A DNA stretch of 64,000 bases, taken from Bretschneidera sinensis (lineage: Eukaryota > Streptophyta > Magnoliopsida > Brassicales > Akaniaceae). A model generated the notes under the pieces. The model ran no database searches, was not told the DNA's origin, and was given only the letters and a program-made list of their open reading frames with translations. Each line of letters starts with the position of its first letter. Within the stretch, counting starts at the first letter, position 1. Below, one piece after another: positions 23,963 to 36,323 of this stretch. The position numbers and the translations under genes are program-made. The stretch is taken from NCBI GenBank assembly GCA_023935145.1, contig CM043702.1, forward strand, positions 55,010,501-55,074,500. The letters run 5' to 3'.

Positions 23963-25240
23963 TATTGTGCAAATTATCTACCTAAATTATTAAGCAAATA
24001 ATCGAACTTGTTTTACTTGCAAGTGTACAAGGTCAACAGTAGCATAGTGTGCATGTACGAGATCATCTCCACAGGGATTGGTGAATTTCGTTTTAGAATT
24101 AGTTTCACAGTGTAAAATGATATAAATAAATATTGAGTTGAGATCGATAATGATAAGAACATAGGGCTTTGATATCCACCACCAATCATACTTTCCCAAT
24201 AAGTAATGTGCCAATGCTCTAAGCCTACCATGAATACCTAATGGTTGTCAACCAAAGGGCTTGGTCCACTCCTTAGGCTATTGATCTCCCTAAGCTACGA
24301 ATTAGGCATGGTGTATACTCTAACTCTTTTCTCTCTTAAGGGATTCAGCATGGTGTATACTAAGTTGTTCCTTGAGAGAGCATAAGGTTTGTGGAAATTG
24401 ACAACCATACGGGACCTAGAGCATGTTGTATACTCCTGGTTTCCAATGTTGATTAACCTAAGAATCCAGTGTGGATTTCTTTTGTTACTATTGTCAGACC
24501 CAGGACTCGATCATCCAAATTGATCTAACTAACCAATCCATACCACATGCATATGTTGATCAGACAAACACATATGAGGAATTCAATAAAAACAGGCATT
24601 AATCAATTAAAGCATCATAACATGGCTAATCGCAAAGGCAATAATACTCATATATGGAAAAGCATAATTAAGGCTTCAATCAAGCCCTATTAAGAAGTTA
24701 GTTACATATGCTGATTATGCTGAACATCATAAACTAAACTAAGTAAAAAGATAAAACCTGAAGAATACTGTGGAGAAGGGTCTTCAATTCCTCTCCAAAG
24801 CTTACAACTCAAAGAAAAATCAAAAAGTAAAGTTTTTGAGTTTTACAAGCCTATATATAGGGTTCTAAGGATGCCTCAAAACTCTAATTTTCAAAATAAG
24901 GCCCGAAGAAATCTTTCCAAAACTAGCTCTGCCGCCTCTCTGTGCGTGTGCGATCGATCTCATGTTTCTACGCTCGAGCGCATGGTTGCGCTTGACCCTT
25001 CTGGATGTGCGCACGAGTGCTTATACGCTCGATCACAACAACTTTGTGCTTGATCGCACTTAGCTGGTTCCAGATCTTCAGTTTTTCTTCCTTAAAGCTC
25101 CAGAATGCTATCTTTTCTTCAAAGACCTATGAAAAACACAGAAAACACAAAAATGAAGTAGAATATACTAAAATACATAAACAAAGAGCCTAACAACTGT
25201 AAATTAAGAAGCTTAAATATGAATATTTAAGCACTTATCA
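23963..25240 (-). repeat. 5' LTR of A2
   Basis: 1278 bases, starting TATTGTGC (expected TGTTGTGC; the terminal dinucleotide is mutated) and ending CACTTATCA. It pairs with 16391-17664. A CGATCG motif cluster lies at 24945-25065. Confidence 0.9.
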
Positions 25241-25541
25241 AGTATTCTTAGAAAAAAGAAAATAAATAAAGAAAGAATTAAAAAAGAAATGAGAAAAAAA
25301 GTTGTATATATTTGTAAAGATAGTTATATAGTTGTATATGTACATGCATTTGTATAATTATTTGATTATTTTGTAGGTATTGTGGAGAAAGAAAGTTGTA
25401 ACTCCTCTTTAAAAGAGTTGAGGAAACTTTTGTAATTATTTTCAATATTTTATGCAATAGTTGTTGCATATATGTGTCGTACTTGGATCTAAAATGTGAC
25501 GGTACCATCTTGGGTGGGCTCGCTCGGGATAGTTCGTTACA
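25241..25541 (+). repeat. 3' LTR of element B, right end
   Basis: Continues the LTR interrupted at 16390; the first five bases are the target duplication of A2. It matches the end of the 5' LTR of B (about 5750-6048), including the aaaagagtt(ga/ta)ggaaac and ttgcatatatgtgtcgt parts, and ends GTTACA. Confidence 0.82.
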
Positions 25542-26102
25542 CTTGATATTTGATATGATATCCATATAATAATTGAAATGTATGAAAATGATATAAGATA
25601 AGAACAAATGAAAGATTGAAGGTATATTGGATTTTATATATAAATTGTGATTAAAATATGATCAGAAATATACAAATCGAGTACTTCTAGTAAATTGAAT
25701 TCACTGAACTTGTAAAGCTCATTCTCTATTATTTTAAATAAATTTCAAGTCGTAGACATGACTGATAGATTCTTTGACTTGAGATTCAGAGTAAGTATCT
25801 AGGTAAGTCCTTGTGGTTGGCATCTTCAGAAAAGAAAAGAAAATAAAATAAAATAAAGGAAAAAAAATAGAATAAATAATTGTAAATTTAAGAGAAGTGT
25901 TGTACATGTACATGCATCAGTGTGTAAATTATTTTATAAGTTTTGTAATGAAATTTTGTATCTCCTCTATAAAAGAGTTGAGGAGAAAATTTGTAATTAT
26001 AATTCAAGTTATAAAGAAATAGTTGTTGCATATAAGTCGTGTTTCGTTCTAAAAAGTGATGATACCGTCTCAAATAGGGCCCACATGGGATGGGTCATTA
26101 CA
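25542..26102 (+). repeat. Second Tekay-like LTR end, left part missing
   Basis: Another copy of the right part of the same LTR family (compare the aatcgagtacttctagtaaa block at 25677 with 16278), ending GGGTCATTACA at 26102. Either B inserted into an older LTR, or the LTR end was duplicated. The bases after it (TAGTT, 26103-26107) begin Reina-like coding sequence and may be a target duplication whose partner is off the window. Confidence 0.75.
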
Positions 26103-28411
26103 TAGTTCATACAAATCCCTAGTATTATTGGTAAAAAGGAAAGATGGAACCTGGAGATTTTGTGTGGATTATAGAGGTCTCAACACCATAACTGACAAGG
26201 ACAAATTTCCTATACCAACTGTGGATGAACTGCTAGATGAGTTATTTGGTGCCACTATCTTTTCTCAGATTGAATTAAGAGCAGGGTATCATCAAATTAG
26301 CATGCACTGCTGACATACATAAGACTGTTTTCAGGACTTATATAGGTTATTTTGAGTTTCTTCTCATACCATTTAGCCTCACTAATGCTCCCTCTACATT
26401 CCAAGCAATTATTAACCAAGCCTTACATGCTTTTCTTAAAAAATATGTCATTGTTTTCTTTGATTACATACTGATATATAGAAAATAAATGGAAGACCAT
26501 CTCAACCATTTAAGATCAGTATTAGATTGTTTGTAAAAGTATTCTTTAGTTGCAAAGCACAACAAATGTCAGTTTGTCAAGAGTTCAATAAAGTACTTGG
26601 GTCATATATTATTTATGCTTTGGGAGTTGCACCTGATAGGAGCAAGTTGGAAGCCATAATAGACTAGCTTATCCCTTCTACATAAAAGGATTTGAGGTGT
26701 TTTTCTGGATTGATTGGCTACTACAGAAAGTTCATTAAAGGATTTACTTCAACAGCTACTCCTCTGACTGACCAGTTAAGAAATGATGCTTTCCAATAAA
26801 CTATTGATGGTGAAACTACTTTTCAAAACCTCAAGATAGTAATGATCACAACTCCTATCCTAGCTCTACCAAATTTCAGTTTACCATTTGTTATTGAGAC
26901 TGATGCTTCAGGTATAGGAATTGGAGTTGTTCTATTGCAAAATGACCACCCTCTCACTTTTTACAATAAAATTGTATGTAATAGAATGCAAATAGCTTCA
27001 ACATATATCATAGAGCTTTACGCAATTACATCTATTATTAAGAAGTGGAGACAATATATTCCAGGTTCTAAGTTCTACATTTACACTAATAAAAAAAAGT
27101 TTGAAGCATTTACTCAGTCAGACCATCCAAACCCCAAAGCAACAACATTACCTTGCCAAGTTGCTTGGGTATAACTATGAAATCAATTATAAAGAAGGCA
27201 AGGAAAATGCTCCTAGTGATGCTTTATCCAGAATACACATTACTGAACCATAAGGAGTTATGTTAATGGCCATTTCTTTTCCAACTTTTGATATTTTCAA
27301 TCAAATTGCAACTGAAAATTCCACAGATAAAAAAACCAGTACATTAATACAACATATCCTTGTTTCTCCTAATGATTTTCTCTCTTACTCAGTCAGAAAT
27401 GGTATCTTGTACTACAGAGGGAAGATATATTTGCAAGAAAAGTCTCAACTCAAGAATACAGTTATCAAGGAATCTCATTCTACCCCATTGGGTGGACATA
27501 CTAGAGTTCAGATGACCTCTATGAGAGTAACAACAATTTTTTACTTGAAAGGTCTGAGAAAATTAGTGGCTTCATTTGTTCAATCTTATGATATATGTCA
27601 TAAGATTAAAAACACCACTCAAGACCCTTATAGATTGTTATAACCTCTCCCAATACCTAACCAAATTTAGGAGGATATCAGTATAGCTTTTATCACTAAT
27701 CTACCTCTCTCATGGAATGATAGTAATAATGGAAATAGTGGATAGGCTCTCAAAACAAGCTCATTTTGGTCCATTATCTTCCCATTTCAATGCAGCAAAG
27801 GTTGTCTCCCTTTTTTATGAAACTCATATGTTCCTTACATGGTATTCCAAGATCTGTGGTATGTGATAAAGATCCAAATTTTCAAAGTCAATTTTGTAGA
27901 GAACTGTTTAGATTACAAGAAACTAAATTATTAATGAGCTCTTTATACCATCCCCAAACAAATGGTCAGACTGAAGTAGTAAAACACATCATTCTTCTTT
28001 AGGTAAAACTCTATCTGAAGTAGTATATGGTAGACTCCTTCCCTCTATCATAGAGTCACTTCTCCACTGGAAGTAATTGACTATGATCTTGGTACCAGAG
28101 CAGAGATTATTCAACAAGTCAAACATCATCTCCAACAAGCACAAAACAAGATGAAGCAAGTTACAAAAAAACATAGAACTGAACTCCATTTCAATCCTAA
28201 CAATATGGTACTACTCAAATTATAGCCTTACAAACAGGTTACAATGGCTAGCAAGTCCTTTCAGAAGTTAAGCATGAAGTATTTTGGCCCATTCAGAGTT
28301 CTTAAGAAAATTGGTTCAATTGCATATAAGCTTGAACTTCCACCTAGGTGCCTAATTCATTCTGTCTGCCATGTTTCACTCATTAAACCATATCATGGTA
28401 CTTAGAGTAAC
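26103..28411 (+). pseudogene. Reina-like chromovirus pol, RT to integrase (oldest layer)
   Basis: RT starts at [20 protein letters not shown] (26110-26170) and continues with [20 protein letters not shown] and a YHQI block. The palm is decayed (the YxDD region reads as a frame-broken FFDYILIY near 26450-26480). RNase H is clear (LPFVIETDASGIGIGVVLLQ, 26880). Integrase shows GGHTRVQMT and the CHKIK zinc-finger end near 27600, then LHGIPRSVVCDKDPNF and YHPQTNGQTEVV (27830-27980). The C-terminal YFGPFRVLKKIGSIAYKLEL and IHSVCHVSLIKPYHG follow at 28270-28400. More than ten stops and shifts are present. The coding line is interrupted by element C and resumes at 38220. Confidence 0.85.
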
Positions 28412-28416
28412 ATTAC

Positions 28417-30491
28417 AGTAATACTCGTGTTCTTAAAGTGAGGGTGAAGAAGTAATTTGATAGTTATTACAAGGAATTAAAATAATATATACGTGAAAAA
28501 TTATTATTAAATCAAATAATTCTTTTGAAGAAAAATGGGCAGAAGATGTTCAGGTGTGTTGAAAAAAATAAATTGGGTGCAAACACCTAGAGTCTAGGTG
28601 TAAGCTGCCAACATGCAAAGAAATGCATGTTGGATAGCATAAGATGGAAAACGATGGTGACAAGGCAAATGATAATATAAAATGTAGCTTTTGGTTTTTG
28701 TTTTTGTTTTATTTTTCTTACCAAATCCTATTTCGTTTTCTTCTTTCTTCAATTTGAATTTCTTAGCAAAAAGTTATAAAAAAATTCTCTAATATTAGAG
28801 ATAGTACAGTCATCCAATTAAAATAGTTAGACTTCATCATATTTGAGGTGTTAGCGATCAGCAATCGGGTGAAATTGCTCAAAGAATAAGGAAAAGCAAT
28901 GAGGTGATCCACATGTAGCTTTAAGTGCTATGTGGTATTTAGATTTACTTTTAGTAATCGAGATAAATGTGAAATATAAAGTGATGATATTTGAATTAAT
29001 AATTGAACTATAATGATTGGATGATATATGAAAAGTTGATTTATTGATATTATATGAATAATTGATATGTTCAAAACTTATTATATGAGAAGTAATATTA
29101 ATGAAATAATGAGTTGATGAAATATATAATGAAAGGATAAATGAAATTCTTAACAAGCTATGATTGATAATTTGATATGATATATGAAGAGATAATTTAA
29201 TGAATATGATAAAAAAAATAAAAATTTTGAGAAAGAGATGGATAGCTAAATTGAATGTTTGAATGTATGATTGTTTTTATATTACTGCTCATGTGCATAT
29301 TTCATATTATTGTTCATATGCATGAAAAAAAAAAGAACATGGAAGGCAGTCGGTCTAAATGAAAATAAAAGAACCGGGAAGGTAGCCGGTCTAAATGAAA
29401 ATAAAAGTACCAGGAAGGCAGCCGGTCTAAATGAAAATAAAAGAATCAGGAAGGCAGTCAGTCTAAATAAAAATAAAAGAACCGAGAAGGCAGTGAGTCT
29501 AAATGAAAATAAAATAACCGAGAAGGCAGTCGATCTAGTTGAAAATAAAAGAACTGGGAAGGTAACCGGTCTAAATGAAAATAAAAGAACCGGGAAGGCA
29601 ACCGGTCTAAGCTGAAACATGTCGACATGTAGGAAAAAGTTCCCAAATGATAATATGAAATGATCTGATAATTTAAATTCATGCATTGCATTTGTTTTAA
29701 CTATTGATTATTATTGCTTGAGATGTCAATGTATCATTCTTGATTGTGAAATTATTGATAGATAAATTGAGTCTCACAGAGAGACAAATATGATGAGAAA
29801 GAAATATGACAATATGATATGATAAAAATTTATTTGTTTGATTGATTATATGCTATGAACATCGTAACGAGGTAAATAATGATGTGAAATTGATAATCTC
29901 AAGATGATAAAATATATGAAAAGAAAAATTGATATGCTTGATGATTAATTTAAGATGAGATTGATAAATGATTGAAATTATAATAGGATGTTATTATTGA
30001 TTTATTTGAGATAATAGATGAATGATTATCTATGAAGAAATAGATGATTTATATTGGTAAATTAGAAAACATTGAATTATAAGATGTGGCTAGAAGTATA
30101 TAATTGAGTACTTCTAATAAATTTAATTCACTAAGCTTGTGAAGCTCACTCCTCATTGTTAAATAATTTCAGGCAGCGAGCAGGGCAAATAGTGTTTAGA
30201 GCTAATAGCAGAGAAACTACCTTATGTAAGTCCCATGGTCAAGTCCTCAGACATTGTAAGAAAGAAGAAAGAAAAGTTTGTAATAAAAATCTTTTCATGC
30301 ATTTTGTTATATGTATATATTGTTTATGAAAGGAGGATAATGAGGTATCTTCTTTGAGAAGAGTTAAGAATGGATAAAATTTTTAATTTCAATTGATGTA
30401 TTTTTGTATTGTTGCATATATGTGTTGTGCTAGGATTTTCAAAAGTGACAACACAGTCTTGGGGGTGGCCAACCCAGGATGGGTTGTTACA
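28417..30491 (+). repeat. 5' LTR of element C
   Basis: 2075 bases. The first base pair is mutated (AGTAAT for TGTAAT) and the end is GGGTTGTTACA. It aligns with 36324-38214 apart from the copy number of the 36-base minisatellite. The open frames at 29271-29686 arise from that repeat. Confidence 0.92.
29335..29615 (+). repeat. 36-bp minisatellite, 8 copies, in the 5' LTR of C
   Basis: Eight tandem copies of a 36-base unit of the form gaaccgggaaggcagccggt + ctaaatgaaaataaaa, with point differences. The 3' LTR has only four copies (37203-37336), accounting for most of the LTR length difference. As 36 is a multiple of three, a repetitive open frame appears by default. Confidence 0.92.
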
Positions 30492-30495
30492 ATTT

Positions 30496-30507
30496 TGGTA
30501 TCAGAGC
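30496..30507 (+). other. Primer binding site of C, initiator tRNA-Met
   Basis: TGGTATCAGAGC, exact complement of the plant initiator tRNA-Met 3' end, 4 bases after the LTR end. Confidence 0.95.
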
Positions 30508-30591
30508 ATTAGGTTTTATGATTCTGTAGACTACATAAAAAAAAGAAAGTGGAAGATTAAAATAAATTATATTTTAATGAATATTTTGAGG

Positions 30592-31607
30592 ATGACACGT
30601 GGACGAGCTAGAGCTAGAGCTAGAGTTAGAGTTATTAACTTGAGAGGGTGTGGTAGGCCCCTAATATTTAGACAAGTCGAGGTTGAGATAGAGGTTGAGT
30701 CTGAGTCTATGGTTCCTAAAAGGGAATATATTGACAGTATAATTGATACTAGTAGGAGTGTGGAAGAATCTGGAGTTGAAATAAATGAGCTAAGTGAAGC
30801 TCTTGCTCATGCTCTTGGGAAAAATGAATGTAACAGATGATAGAGTTGATAGTCTATAGCATAGACTTGATGAACAGGCTAAAACAGTGCCTGAGGTTGT
30901 TGTAAATCCAATAATGGTAGACGTTAAAAATGGGAAATGTGAGTTTATGCATGAAATGCAGAGAGATTGTTTTGTTAGATATATTAAGTTAAATGCTTTA
31001 TTGTTTAAAGGATTTATGAATCCTTTTGAGCCTGAGCTATGGGTGAAACATGTAGAGAGATTATTTGGTATTTTACTAGTGACTGACAGGCAGAGGGTCG
31101 CCTTTGCTTCGTTTAAGTTAGAAAGAACAACTTTAGAATGGTGGGAGGATACTTTCTCAAGGTAAGTGCATATATTGATAAGTCCTTAACTTGGAATAGG
31201 TTTAAGGAGCTTTTCCTTGATAAATACTTTCCTTATACCTTTAGAGCCCAAAAGAGAGGGATTTTATTTATTTGAGGCAAAATGTATTGACTATGACTCA
31301 ATATGATAGGAGATTTGTGGTCTTGTTGAGATTTGTACTGGAAATGGTAGACATAAAGGAGAAGAAGTTTAAAAGGTTTCTAGATGGATTATATCTTGAG
31401 ATTAGATCAAAACTATCTTACATAAGATATATGAATTATGTTAGGTTGGTGGATATAGCACTTCAGATTGAGAAATATGTGATGGAGTTTAAGGGAGAGA
31501 GAGAGTGTGTGTGGTTGAAGAGGCTTAGACATGAAGGTTCTAGAGGTAGTGGTAGTATGAGTGTACAAGGTGGGAGACCACCCCAGAGGAGTCGTCCGTG
31601 TGAATAA
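30592..31607 (+). pseudogene. Gag of element C, broken
   Basis: Starts MTRGRARARARVRV, an arginine-rich N-terminus, then EINELSEALAHALGK. After a frame break come the capsid core pieces YIKLNALLFKGFMNPFEPEL, TDRQRVAFASFKLERTTLEW (30970-31150) and TMTQYDRRFVVLLRFVLEMV (31290-31350). It aligns piece by piece with gag of element B (6154-7100). The zinc knuckles found in B are absent: after about 31670 the sequence jumps to a segment that in B and C also lies near the RNase H/integrase tether (ELREMRMQLSNSDRG), suggesting an internal deletion or rearrangement. Confidence 0.82.
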
Positions 31608-31849
31608 ATGACCTATAATACAGAGTCAAAGGCTAACAGGATCTGTTGCTTCTATAGTTCAGATTAATATTGGTAGGACCCCTAGATTTAGAAGTTATGA
31701 TATTAGCTTGATGATAGAACTGAGAGAAATGAGAATGCAGTTGAGTAATAGTGATAGAGGAGTATTAATGGAAAATATGGTGGTACAATCTTCTATTTTT
31801 TATCGCTTGTTACAAATGCAGAGTAGATAGGGAGGGATAGAGTTGTGAT

Positions 31850-33458
31850 CAAAAAATTATTATCGGGATTGTGTGATTAATATGGCTGATAGAGAATTTG
31901 CAGTAAACTTATCACCTTTGAACATGATAGATTTTGATTTGATATTGGGGATGAATTAATTGTCGGCATATCATGCTTGGATTGGTTGCTTTAGAAAGAA
32001 TGTAGTGTTTAGAATACCTGGGCAGGGGGAGTTTAGCTTTTAGGAGAACATAAGATACTCTCAAGTTGTCTTATTTCTGCCTTGACTACTCGTAAATTGC
32101 TGAGGAATGGTTGTGAGAGGTATTTAGCATATGTTGTGAATTCTAGAAAGGAAGATAGAAAGCTGGAAGAAATCTTAGTGGCGAAAGATTATTCTAATGT
32201 ATTTCTTGATGAGTTGTCTAGTTTACCTTCGAGTAGAGAGATTGAGTTTTCCATTGATGTGATTTTGGTTTCTGAACCTATTTCAATAACACCTTAAAGA
32301 ATGAGACCTGCTGAATTGAAAGAACTGGAGGTTCAACTTTAGGAATTGTTGGACAAATAATTTATTCTACCAAGTGTGTCACCATGGGGAGCCTCTATAT
32401 TGTTTGTGAAGAAGAAAAATAGAATGATGAGATTGTGTATAGACTATAGACAACTGAATAAGATCACTATTAAGAACAAATATCCTTTGTCCAGGATAGA
32501 TGATTTGTTTGAACTGTTGTACAGAGCAAGGGTATTTTTGAAGATAAGTCTGAGATCAGGTTATCACCAGTTAAGGATAAAGGAGGGAGACGTACCTAAG
32601 ACTACTTTTAGGACATGTTATGGTCATGAGTTTCTTGTGATGTCATGTGGATTGACTAATGCTCCAGCAACATTCATGGACTTGATGAATAAAATGTTTA
32701 AACCATTTCTTGATAATTTTTGGTTATGTTTATTGATGACATCTTGGTGTATTCTAAGGCTAAAGAAAAATATGTAAAACATTTAGAAATTGTGTTGGAG
32801 ATTTTAAGGAGAGAGATTGTATGTTATATTTTTTAAACGTGAGTCATGGCTGAATGAAGTAACTGTCTTGAGGCATGTATTATCTAGAGATGGTATAAAA
32901 AAATTGATCCATAAAAAGTAGAAACAATGTTGAGTTGGGAGAGACCAACTAATGCGACTGAGATTAGAATCTTCTTGGGGTTAGCTAGTTATTATAGAAG
33001 ATTCATTCAGAATTTTTCTATTATTGTAGTACTGTTGACTAGATTGACTAGGAAAGAGGTGAGATTTGTATGGTCTGGGTAGTATGCAAAAAGTTTCCAA
33101 TTATTAAAGAAGAAATTAACTACTGCTCTAGTGTTGGTGCTTCCTTCTAGTGATGAAGGATTTGTTGTGTATAATGGTGCTTCGCATCAAGGGTTGGGAT
33201 GTGTGTTGATGCAACATGGGAATATAGTAACATATGCTTTTAGGCAATAAAAGAATCATGAAAGAAATTACCTGACCCATAACTTAAAGTTGGTTGCCAT
33301 AGTGTTTGGTTTGAAGATTTGGAGACATTATCTTTATGAAGCCACTTGTGAGATATTTACTGACTATGAGAGTTTGATATACTTAAATACTCGGAGAGGG
33401 CTGAATTTGAGACAGAGTCATTGGATGGAAATGATTAGTGATTATGATTGTACGATAC
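31850..33458 (+). pseudogene. Protease remnant, RT and RNase H of element C
   Basis: The protease end (FDLILGMN-like, 31930) is followed by the RT approach ([20 protein letters not shown], 32235-32297). RT follows: [20 protein letters not shown] (32390), [15 protein letters not shown] (32548), [20 protein letters not shown] (32645), then a one-base shift before the catalytic block, which reads FIDDILVYS only in the neighbouring frame (32730-32760). RNase H has [20 protein letters not shown] (33150), where the usual SDAS has become NGAS, losing a catalytic aspartate. The tether DYDCTI is cut at 33458 by the solo LTR. Confidence 0.86.
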
Positions 33459-34669
33459 TGTTGACCCTCACCTATATTTTAATGATGACAAAACACAACT
33501 GTTATTATACTAACAGTGCAATCTAAGTGTTTTAAGCAACAAAGAGCAATCAACCAAGGATTAAGGTGCAAGAACTCAACCTAAATCAAATATCAAGTGA
33601 AGATGGAAGAACTAGTATAGGTCTATGGTGTTAAAACAAGTTGTAGTCTCATTTGTTCAGGTAATTAGCTTGTCTAATGGCTCGTTTTGAAAAACTATTT
33701 TAACATAACCTTTTAAACAAATGTTTTTAAAGTTAAAATCAATTCAACACTTGAAAACTGGGTTGTTAAAGCAACCCAGTCGACTGGATACTTATACCAG
33801 TCTTCTGGTATAAAGGTCAGTATGTTCCCAATCGACTGAATGCTTCATACCAGTCTACTGGTGTTTTGGTCAGAGACTTCCTAGTCGACTAGTAAGAACT
33901 ACTCAATCGACTGGTAATCTGGGCAGAAAGTTTCCAGTCGACTAGTAAGTCATACCCAATCGACTGGTACCTTCAACAACCTTAAAAATGTGATTTTTAA
34001 AGAGGACCCAGTCGACTGGTACTAAGACCCAGTTGACTAGTAGTTCAAAAAATATGACCATTGGGATGCGAGATTTCAGTAAAAATTGTACCTAAAGGGA
34101 CAAAATCAGTTACAAACGGGCATATTACCTCAAGGCTATATAAACCCACTCTATTAAGCATTTATAGAGAGAGCTTGACACATTCAAACAAGTTTTTACT
34201 CATTGATACTCAAAAAGCTTTGAAACATTCATATTGAGCCATTCTTCAAGTTTTACGTAGAAAGAGAGATATTATTCAGTTGTATAAGCTTCCATAGTTG
34301 TCTCTCTACCATTTACTTTACAGCACTTATTGTAAAGGGGATTACTTCCAAGAGGAAAGGGATTGCTTCCGAGAGGAAGGGATTGTAAGGTTTGTGCAAC
34401 ACCCGTGAAGTTGCACGACTAAGTTTCTTAGTGGAGTACTTCAAGGAGGTTCCTTGAAGAGAGTGGACGTAGGGTCGGACTGATTCCGATATTGCCTAAC
34501 CACTATAAACTGTGTTTGCATCCTCTATCCCTTAAACTCTTTATTTACAGCACATACTGCTTGTTTATATGCTTGTTGTGTTATCTGTTTTATAAACTTG
34601 GGTTTAATCCGCAAAAAGTTTTTAAAACCCAATTCATCCCCCCCTCTTGGGTTGAAACCTCAGTCTACA
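33459..34669 (+). mobile_element. Solo LTR, copia (SIRE-like) type
   Basis: 1211 bases from TGTTGACCCTCACC to CAGTCTACA, flanked by perfect 5-base duplications GATAC (33454-33458 and 34670-34674). The start contains the TTTTAATGATGACAAAA block common in large plant copia LTRs. A TATA box (TATATAAA, about 34137-34144) and a CCCCCCCTCTTGGGTTG stretch near the end fit an LTR. About ten copies of a palindromic AGTCGACTGG-like motif lie at 33770-34045. The orientation is from the TATA box. The element's internal part was lost, probably by LTR-LTR recombination. The interrupted pol resumes at 34675. Confidence 0.88.
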
Positions 34670-34674
34670 GATAC

Positions 34675-36300
34675 ATTACCATATAGGGAAAGTGAATATG
34701 GGAGCTAATGTATTGAGTAGAAAATCTACAGGAAGATTAGCTGCTATAGAGAGCCATGAAGTGAATCTGATAGTAGAGCTGAGAGAGATGATAATAAACT
34801 TGAATATTAGTGATAGATGAGTATTATTGGAAAACATGGTTGTATAGTCATCCATTGTAGAACACTTATTAGAGATGCAAGGTAGAAATAAGGAGATAGA
34901 GAAGATTAAACATGAAGTGCTTAGTAGAAAGTAATATGAGTTCAAAATTAGAATGATGGTATTTTGGTATTGGAGCATAGGATTTTTGTTCCAATGATGT
35001 TGAGTTAAGAAAGGAGATATTGAGAGAAGCATATGATGATGTATATTCGATACAACAGAGTAACAATAAAATATATAAAGGATTGAGTTAGAATTACTTG
35101 TCAGAATTGAAGAGGGATGTAGCTAAATATATTTTTAGATGTTCGATTTGTTTGTAAGTGAAGTCTGAGAATAGACATTTAGTAGGCTTACTACAGTCTC
35201 TTCCTGTGCTTGAATGGCCATATAAAAATGTGAGTATGGATTTTGTTTCTAGATTTTCCCATACCTAGAGAGGTCACGATACAATGTGAGTGATAGTAGA
35301 TAGACTTTCTAAGTCATCTCAATTTCTTCCAATTAAAACTAATTGGAGTCCTAAAAAGTTGGTTGAACTGTATATAGCTGAGATTGTGAAGTTGCATGGA
35401 GTACTATTGAGCATAGTGTTAAATAGAGATGCTACATTTATATCTTGGTTTTGGAGAGGCTTTCAGAAAGCCACAGGTATACAGTTGCAGTTTAGTACAA
35501 CTTTTCATCCTCAAACAGATGAGCAGACAAAAGATTATTAGAGTACTAGAATATATGTTGAGGGAAAATGGGATGAATTTCTCAGTAAGTTGGGATGCTT
35601 ACTTGCCATTAATTGAATTTGCTTATAATAATCAACATCAATCTAGTATTAGAATGGCACTGTTTGAGGCATTGTATGGTAGGAGGTGTAGAACTCCTAT
35701 ATGTTGGGAAGAAGTGGGAGAGATAAATATATTTGGTCCATAAATTATTGAGTTAACAACTGAGAAGATTAAACTGGTTAAAGAGAACCTTAAAACAGCA
35801 CAGAGTAGACCGAATAGCTATGTTGATAATAGAAGAAGACCTCTTGAGTTTCAAGTAGGTGATTGGGTGTATTTGAAAATATCTCTATAGAAATGTGTGT
35901 TGAGGGTCAAAAAGAAAGGAAAGTTGAGTCCAAGGTATGTGGGACCCTATGAGGTTATTGAGAAAGTTTGACTAGTTGTGAATAGCCTGGATTTGCCTCC
36001 AGAGTTGAAGCAGTTACATAACGTAGTTCACATTTCACTTTTGCGAAAGCTCTTACATGATGAATCTCATAATATTTCAAGTTAAGCTGTAGAAATTCAG
36101 GAAGATTTGATTTTTTTACAAGTATCGGTGAGAATTTTAGACAGAAAAGAACAAGTCTTGTATAATAAAGTAATTCCATTAGTTCAAGTTTCTGTGGTGA
36201 AATAAAAATGTTTAAGAGATTACATGAGAGTGTGAGGCAACTATGAAGAAATGTTATTCACAATTGTTTCTTGAGTTAGGTAAGGAAATTTCGGGGACGA
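34675..36300 (+). pseudogene. Integrase and C-terminal region of element C pol
   Basis: Continues after the solo LTR with GKVNMGANVLSRKSTGRLAA. The integrase pieces are a zinc-finger region (35090-35160), the first-aspartate region WPYKNVSMDFVSRF (35215-35260), IVDRLSKSSQFLPIKTNWSP (35290), LHGVLLSIVLNRDATF (second aspartate, normally SDRD) and FHPQTDEQTKDY (catalytic E expected; GQTE altered to EQTK). The C-terminal GPYEVIEKV and LHNVVHISLLRKLLHD follow, then a scrap of chromodomain (36170-36250). Stops are frequent. Confidence 0.84.
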
Positions 36301-36323
36301 AATTTTTATAAGGTGGGTAGAAT
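36300..36323 (+). promoter_or_regulatory. Polypurine tract region of element C
   Basis: AAGGTGGGTAGAAT directly before the 3' LTR start at 36324, preceded by the GGGGACGAAATTTTTAT stretch usual just upstream in Tekay-type elements. Confidence 0.75.

Larger units (their letters stand above)
16391..25240 (-). mobile_element. Athila-type non-autonomous LTR retrotransposon A2, complete ends
   Basis: An 8850-base element on the minus strand: 5' LTR 23963-25240, tRNA-Asp primer site 23940-23956, broken gag, broken protease, an extra decayed ORF (19040-20199), non-coding 3' region, polypurine tract (17665-17676), 3' LTR 16391-17664. Candidate 5-base target duplications are AGCAT (16386-16390) and AGTAT (25241-25245), one mismatch. 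The flanks join into one LTR of element B (gtggttggcat before, tcttagaaaa-type sequence after, compare 5735-5760). RT, RNase H and integrase are absent, so it was mobilised in trans. Confidence 0.9.

Noticed and set aside
29271..29686. Long repetitive frames on both strands (NENKRTGKAAGL-type repeats).
   Set aside because: They come from a 36-base minisatellite in an LTR; the unit length is divisible by three, so open frames appear without selection.
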